From the NCBI GenBank assembly GCA_025602905.1, contig JAHLKI010000013.1, positions 434,001-498,000 of the forward strand: a stretch of 64,000 nucleotides of DNA, in the 5' to 3' direction. The notes under the pieces were generated by a model, which did not search any database, was not told where the DNA came from, and worked only from the letters and a program-made list of their open reading frames with translations. Position 1 is the first letter of the stretch, and the number at the start of each line of letters is the position of its first letter. The DNA comes from Phlyctochytrium arcticum. Taxonomy: Eukaryota > Chytridiomycota > Chytridiomycetes > Chytridiales > Chytridiaceae. A program made the translations under genes and the position numbers. Shown here in pieces: positions 57,641 to 64,000 of this stretch.

Positions 57641-60600
57641 ATGTTTATCTATCTCAGCAAGAAGGTACTGTTATGAAAAACAGACATCAATCACTATGTG
57701 ATAACTGACTATATTGCAGATTGCGATTCCAAATGGCGTAGCCCTTCGTACGGTGGCATGGAACAATGATCAGGGTTGGATTGCATGCGGGGGGGAGGAA
57801 GGATTATTGAAAGTGTTGAAGCTGGAAGGTGGTGGGGTTCCAGAAGCGGGAAGCAATGGCACTGAACGCACCCAGAAAGTCACTGGAACTCCCTCAAATC
57901 TCTCTATGAACCAAACGCTTGAGGGGCATAACGGTAAGATAGATACTGCTAATGCAAGAAGTGCATCTCTGACATCTGCAGCAGGGGCCGTGGTCGTTTC
58001 CACCTGGAATTATCAACACCGAAAACTCACAACCTCAGACGATAACGGTTTGATTATTGTTTGGGTCTTATACAAGGGTATATGGTACGAAGAGATGATC
58101 AACAACCGCAACAAGAGTATAGTGGCAGACATGCAGTGGTGTCGCGATGGAACGAAGATTTGCATCGTTTATGAGGACGGTAGGAAGGCTTGAATTGTCT
58201 TGATCAGAATTGCCGGCCTAAAACTGAAGTGGTCTGAAGGGGCGGTGATCGTTGGTTCGGTTGACGGGAACAGGATCTGGGGCAAAGAGCTGAAGATGAC
58301 TTTGGCACATGTACAGTGGACCCCTGATGGTCAAAGGATCCTGTTCGGAACGGCCAATGGAGAGCTGCATCTATATGATGGCACCGGAAACTTTTTGGTA
58401 AGTACTTCAGATATGATTTCGTTCGCGACATGCTCGAGTAATACAGGACCCGTAGACAAAAGTTCCTAACTACTGTGCAGAAGGCGCGGGAATTGTCAAG
58501 ATCGCCGCTCTGAATTGGTAGGAACAGTTTGAATAATTTCATCTAGCAAACGCATCATGTAATTCGAGCAGGTATAATGGCCTGAAAGGTTACGTAGAAG
58601 CCAAGGTCCCAACGTTGGCGATTTGCTACGAAAATGGAAAAATTCAGCTTATGCGTGACGAAATGGATCAAGGTATGCAGAGCAATCAACAATAACACTA
58701 AAAGTTCTCGCTAGCCTGTCGTACTGATAATTATTCGGCCCCTCTTTCAGCACCAATCATTATTGACACGAATATGCGGCAAATCCAAATGAAGTGGAAC
58801 AATAATGGATCACTTCTGGCAGTGACGGGAGTACAACAAGCGCGAAACGCTCAAGGGGAAGGAAAGGACATAAGTGTTGTCCAGTTCTTCGATCCCTGGG
58901 GACAGGTATTTAAGAGCTGAGGACTATTTTAGCCTGAAGTTTCACTAACGCAGGGTATAGTTTTTACGTTCACTAAAAGTTCCTGGAAAGCGAATCACGT
59001 CTCTTTCGTGGGAGCATAGCGGTCTACGAATCGCGCTTGCCGTCGACTCTTTCATTTACTTTGCTAATATCCGACCGGACTACAAGTGGATGTTCTTCGG
59101 GCAGGATGTCCTCGCGTACTCATACCACCGCGCCGAGAAAGCGGAGACGTCATTAACATTCTGGAATACCAAGACCATGGAAAAATATACCAAGTGCGTT
59201 CACCATTGATGGCTTGTGATCTACTTGCTTACTATTTGAGCAGACCAATAAGTAAGTTACTTCTTCTCACGTCAAGTGGGGAGAACGGGCTGATGGTTAC
59301 AAAATCCGAGCAGGGAGACGCCGACGATCAGTAAGTATATGGCTGGCCTCCAATTTTTTGCCATTTCTTACCAACAGCCCCGTTTAGGTGTGTGCTGACT
59401 GTGGTCAACGCCATTGGAACTGCCCAAGAATACAAGTACATTGAATTTGAACCCAAATTTGCTGTCATCACCAAGCAGCATGCTGTCATTGCATCGGCAG
59501 ACGTTGTTATGCATTGGCATTTTCGTCTGGCCAGCACAAACCGTTTGACAGCCCTGGATGGTTAGTTCCACAAAACATTGATTTACTCCGTCCGAACTCA
59601 GATTGGCATATAGTTCTTCGCAAGGCAGACGCAAGAGACCGAGCATTTCACATCGACGACGTAACAGTTGTGGGTTCCGGCAGCAGCATGGGCTCCATTT
59701 CCGACCTGAAAAAGAAAGGGTTCGTATCAGGTCTTGTATGTAATGGCAGAAAGCTAAATGGCAATGCGCAGCCCTTCACAGGACCCCATAGTTGCATTGG
59801 CTGCCACAGATGCCACTCTTGTCGTAGCCCGCCAGTCCGGCGCAATACTACAGTATATGTTACCTGCCATGACTCTGGACAATCGCTATGCCGTTCCATT
59901 TCGACCTCAAGCTATCAGTCTCAACAGCGACGCGTCCCGGCTGGCAATTGTGGATTCAGCAGGATTGCTCAAATTGATGCAACTAGAAAAGAAGATGGTC
60001 GCGGGAAAAAGGCCAGCTACTGGTGTCCCAGTTATGGCAGGACCGGGTGGTTTGGTGACGACAGCCCCAGACGCGAAAAAGGTGTGTATCAGTGGATCAT
60101 CCTGGAAGAGTGATTATTAACCGATAGAAGGACACACCCGCGGCGGGAACCATCCTTCCATTCGAGCGGAAAGATGTTTGGGATATTCGCTGGTACCTAA
60201 AGTGACAAGTCAATGCGAGGTTTGTCTAATCATACATACAAAGGGCGGATGATGATCCCGATCAATTCGCCGTAATGGAAAAAACTCGAATGTATGTTTT
60301 CCGCAATCTGGAGCCGGAGGAGCCTATTTCCTGTGCTGGATGTAAGTACTGTAATCAAATCTCCTTAAAATGGATACTCACCTACGAAATCGCAGATATC
60401 TGTGCCTTCGATAATTTGCAGATTAAGGCCGCGTTGTTGGACGATATTATGCTTCAACCTGATGCCCCTGCCAAAGACCTGATTACAACCATCGAAACAA
60501 AACCTCTGCGAGATACGAGAAGTATAATGAACTGCCTCGTTGGATTTCCATTCTGTCAGTACTCATAGGCCCGCCTATAGACATACTAGCTCAGGTTGGA

Positions 60601-62695
60601 TTGGCGGATGGCTTGCAGTTTGTGGAAGACAATCCAAGTCCTAGGCTTTGGAGAATCATTGTGGAAACAGCATTAGAGCAGCTTGATTTCAACATCGCAC
60701 AGAAAGCCCTAGTGAAATGCATGGACTACCCTGGCCTTCAGTTCATCAAGCGGTTGCAGAAGCTTAATGTATGTACTGTCAGAACATCTCAAACAATGCA
60801 GATTTAACTAAAGCGGATGATAGGATACAGCTAAGCAGCGAGCCGAGATCGCCGCTTATTTTGGCCACTATGACCTCGCTGAGAAAGCGTACCTGGAAAT
60901 GGACCGCAAAGATTTGGCTATAGATCTACGAGAGAAAATTGGGGATTGGTTCCGAGTTGTGCAGTTGATAAAAAGTGGTGGTGGGAGAGAGGACGCTGTT
61001 CTCGAAAAAGCGTGGAACCACATCGGCGACTACTACTATGACCGCCAACGCTGGTGGGATAGACACAATTTTTTCTTAAAAGCTATCACTGACTTATCGG
61101 CACTCCAGGACACAGGCAGCGACGTACTATGTACAAGGGAGAAATTTCGAGAAATTGGCCGAGTGCTACTATCTTGTGGAAGACTTTGATAATCTGGAGA
61201 AGCTCACACATAAAGTACCAGAGTCTAGTCCAATTATCAAGGCATGCATTATTACCCATATCAGAGGGCGCGCGACAGCTTCTGAACGTCTCATTACAGA
61301 ACATAGCAGAGAAATTTGTATCCGTGGGCCTCGTTGAACCAGCCACGCAAGCGTACCTCAAGGCGGGGGACACGAAGGCCGCCATCGATACTTGCGTATT
61401 CCTGAACCAGGTCGGTTCCGGTTGGAGAGTGCTGTTGGTGTCGTACTGATAAAGCATCCCAATAGTGGAATACAGCCATCCAACTTGCGCATCGATATAA
61501 TTACCGGGAAATCGAAGTGAAACTAACTGAGTACGCCGAGAAACTGCTGAAGGAGGACAAGAAAGTCGAGGTGATTGAACTATATCGGAAGGCAAACTAT
61601 TGTCAGAAATCTGCGAATTTGTTGTACGAGGTTAGTACCCACATCAACGCTGCTATAATAACGCCGCTAACATGTTCCGTAGCTTGCAGTGGACGCATCC
61701 AAGAAAAGTGCTCCGCCTCTTGTGGTCAAGAAAATGTTTGTCCTTGCAGCTTTGGAAGTGGAGCGCTATCACCAGCTGACGCGTGCAGAGCGTGGCGGAA
61801 AGGAGGGAGTAAGTGTTGGTCTTACTTTCCTTCCCACAATCTCAGTCCGTCTAACTTTTGCGGTTAGACCGCGAACGCACTGGAAAGCTTGCTGGCAGAG
61901 GACGCGAAGACGACGACAGACAGCAAATTTCTGGATAATGTCTGGAGGGGTGCTGAGGCATACCACTATTATATGATGGCTCAACGACAATTCTACGCGG
62001 GGAACGTGGACGCTTCAGTTAAGACCGTAAGGACTTGGACATCAGAAGTACGGTTGGATGAATGCATTCTGAATTCTATTTGTAGGCCCTTTATCTCCGT
62101 GAATATGACGACATTATCGACGCCAAAACCATCTTTTCTCTTTTGGCGCTAGTCAGCCTTCATGCAAAGCGCTTTGTGGCATGTTCCAAGGCGTTCATCA
62201 AACTAGAAGCTTTGCCGGGGGCAAATGAAGAGGAGCTGGAAAAGTTTCAAGAGCTGGCTTTCGAAATATTTTCCAAGTACGTGAATTTAACGTGTCGATG
62301 TCGATTGCTGCTGCAGTACTCACGGGCAATACTTTAGGTACCCACCACATGAACCAAAAGCCCACCATGTCGCTTGCACAAATTGTGGTGGCATTATTCG
62401 CGACAGGTCAGCGCATGAATGTTGGGTTTCCTTTTTTGTGTGTGGCTAACGCAAGTTGACATCCCTTCAGTGATACATACTGTAACCATTGTCATATTAC
62501 ATTTCCCACCTGTGTAGCTTCTGGCCAACCCATCTTGGAAAGCATACATTTCATGTGTCATGTTTGCAAGCACAGGGCAATAGAGAGCGAAATTGCAGGA
62601 TTGGCGAATTGTCCAATGGTGAGTTTTTCCGATGCCTTCATACCCATGGGTGGTTATTGACCACATTTCAAAACCAGTGTCATGCACAGCTCTAA
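57641..62695 (+). CDS. WDR35: IFT121/WDR35, intraflagellar transport complex A subunit
   Basis: IFT-A core subunit needed for retrograde transport and membrane-protein entry in cilia. Exon 1 is only 24 nt (MFIYLSKK), then [140 protein letters not shown] (two WD40 propellers), [57 protein letters not shown] and [20 protein letters not shown] (TPR part). The C-terminus has three Cys pairs and ends [20 protein letters not shown] plus Leu, as in human WDR35. About 20 short introns; every join I tested keeps frame, so the gene looks functional. It follows the human protein along its whole length (about 1150 residues). Confidence 0.97.
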
Positions 62696-62864
62696 ATTTC
62701 TAGTACGCTACCCTAATGTATATAATTTATTTTGGTTTTTGGCTTTGCAAAACAAGGTGTATATACGAAGGACAATTGAGATGAAAGCATTAATCGGAAA
62801 AGGGACCGGTCTTGGAAGTCATACAGGACCGGAAGTGTGAGAATTTGAGATAAACAAACGCGTC

Positions 62865-64000
62865 ATGCCAAAAGAAATTGACATTGAGACGCATTTGAAG
62901 CACTTGACTTCCCTCGTTACTTTGGAAAGTGAATATGAGATATCCACTACCCAGACCGAGATTGCGCACCTCTCTCCTATCTCCCTGCAACGTCGCGGCG
63001 TTGCTCTACTCGCCCTCCGGGTCTCCGGGACACGAACAGGCTTGGGAGGAAAACTTGTTGTGGATTTCGAAGGATCCAACGACGAGCCGTTGCCAGCGCA
63101 TAGCATTAGGACTGGAGACGTTGTCGGGCTGGTACAGTGGCGGCGAGGGGATGGGGCAGGTGGGGATAAGTCGACCAAGGGCAAAGCCAAGAAGGATAAG
63201 GGTGGGGAGGAGGATATGGAGGCACTCACGGGCGTGGTAGGAGTAGTGGAAGAGCGACGAATAACAGTCATCATCAATCAAAAGGACAATGATGTGGATC
63301 TGACGGGACGAGCATGGCGGATGTACGTAAGACTCTGTACGTCTTGTAGGACCGGAAAATCTCAATTTTCTCACTTTACTAGAAACAAACTGGCCAACGA
63401 TGTATCCTACAAACGCATGCAAGATGCTCTCAAATTCCTTCAATCCTTGGCTTCCAAACCGCTCACTTCTCCGTTCCTTGAAGTGACATTTGGTCGACGA
63501 TCTCCTACTTATGCAGACATCACTGCAGATCTACAGTTTTACAATGACAATCTGAATGATTCTCAAAAGTCGGCGGTAGTCAAGGCCGTCACTGCGAATG
63601 AAGTGGCACTTGTGCATGGGCCACCAGGAACGGGCAAGACCGAGACGGTGGTGGAAATCATTCGACAATTGGTCAAAGATCAGAAACGCGTGCTAGTATG
63701 TGGTCCCTCTAATATCTCTGTAGGTGAGTTAAAACATTGTTATCGTTTAGAACCAGATTTCTGTTTTGCTGGTTGATCCTGATCTTAATCTGAATCAACA
63801 GACAACATTGTCGAGCGCCTTGCTCCAAGCAAAATCAACCTGGTGCGGATCGGACACCCAGCCCGAGTTCTTCCCTCTGTCATGGCGCATACTCTCGACA
63901 TTGTCCTAAAACATTCTGATGCCGCTGCCCTCGTGGCTGATATCCGCCAAGAGATGGACGCAAATTTGAAAACGATCGCAAAAAGCAAAAGCAAGGCGGA
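62865..64000 (+). CDS. SMUBP2/IGHMBP2-type (Hcs1) superfamily 1 helicase (partial, runs off window)
   Basis: Upf1-like superfamily 1B helicase of the IGHMBP2/Hcs1 group, thought to act on nucleic acid in translation or replication. The start MPKEIDIETHLKHLTSLVTL is followed by a beta-barrel region (SLQRRGVALLALRVSGTRTG LGG, then FEGSNDEPLPAHSIRTGDVV), as in IGHMBP2. Introns 63323-63382 and 63724-63801 keep frame. Motifs visible: LNDSQKSAVVKAV (Q-motif region), VHGPPGTGKTETVVEIIRQL (Walker A), VCGPSNISVDNIVERLAPSK (motif Ia), VRIGHPARVLPSVMAHTLD. Walker B and later motifs lie beyond the window. Close to IFT121 (169 bp from its stop) in the same direction. Confidence 0.9.

Overview
The window is nuclear DNA from a fungus. 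Genes are compact and many are split by introns of about 50-80 nt, nearly all GT-AG. Typical fungal genes are present (Def1, Apd1-like, Mcr1-like reductase, Nvj2/TEX2-type SMP protein). The decisive clue to lineage is at the right end: an intact gene for the intraflagellar transport protein IFT121/WDR35 and, about 1.2 kb away, a homologue of the ciliary transition-zone protein TMEM237. Non-flagellated fungi have lost this machinery, so I infer a zoospore-forming early-diverging fungus (chytrid-like). Mitochondrially targeted proteins argue against an anaerobic lineage.

Layout. 1-16 kb: TRAPPC10/Trs130 (minus strand, runs off the left edge), IST1 (+), a Nudix NADH pyrophosphatase, an NADH-cytochrome b5 reductase and Def1 (all minus), a small mitochondrial protein (+), an Apd1-like Fe-S protein and an S9 prolyl oligopeptidase/oligopeptidase B (minus). 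16.6-28.1 kb: one very large VPS13 gene with a 3.7 kb exon near its start and more than 30 short introns in its 3' half. 28.8-31.6 kb: two decayed copies of a DDE-type transposase gene. 32-39 kb: an intronless mitochondrial RCC1-repeat protein, tRNA-Arg(UCG) and two unrecognised minus-strand genes. 39-42 kb: a 3.1 kb gene-poor stretch with a purine-rich tract, leading to an MFS transporter with two TATA-like boxes. 45.5-52.6 kb: two long intronless genes, an SMP/PH lipid-transfer protein and the U4/U6.U5 snRNP protein PRP6. 53.3-64 kb: a tightly packed block with an HExxH protein (-), TMEM237 (+), a short-chain dehydrogenase (-), IFT121 (+) and a SMUBP2/IGHMBP2-type helicase (+, runs off the right edge).

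How the genes relate. Several act in membrane traffic or lipid transfer (TRAPPC10, IST1, VPS13, SMP protein), but they are not arranged as a unit and I treat this as chance. The right-hand block does look organised: two pairs of divergent genes share short intergenic regions (180 and 256 bp), and the TMEM237 and dehydrogenase genes converge with 37 bp between stop codons. The two ciliary genes therefore each share a promoter region with a non-ciliary neighbour. All exon joins were worked out by eye from splice signals and family conservation. Coordinates of long multi-exon genes give the outer coding limits only.
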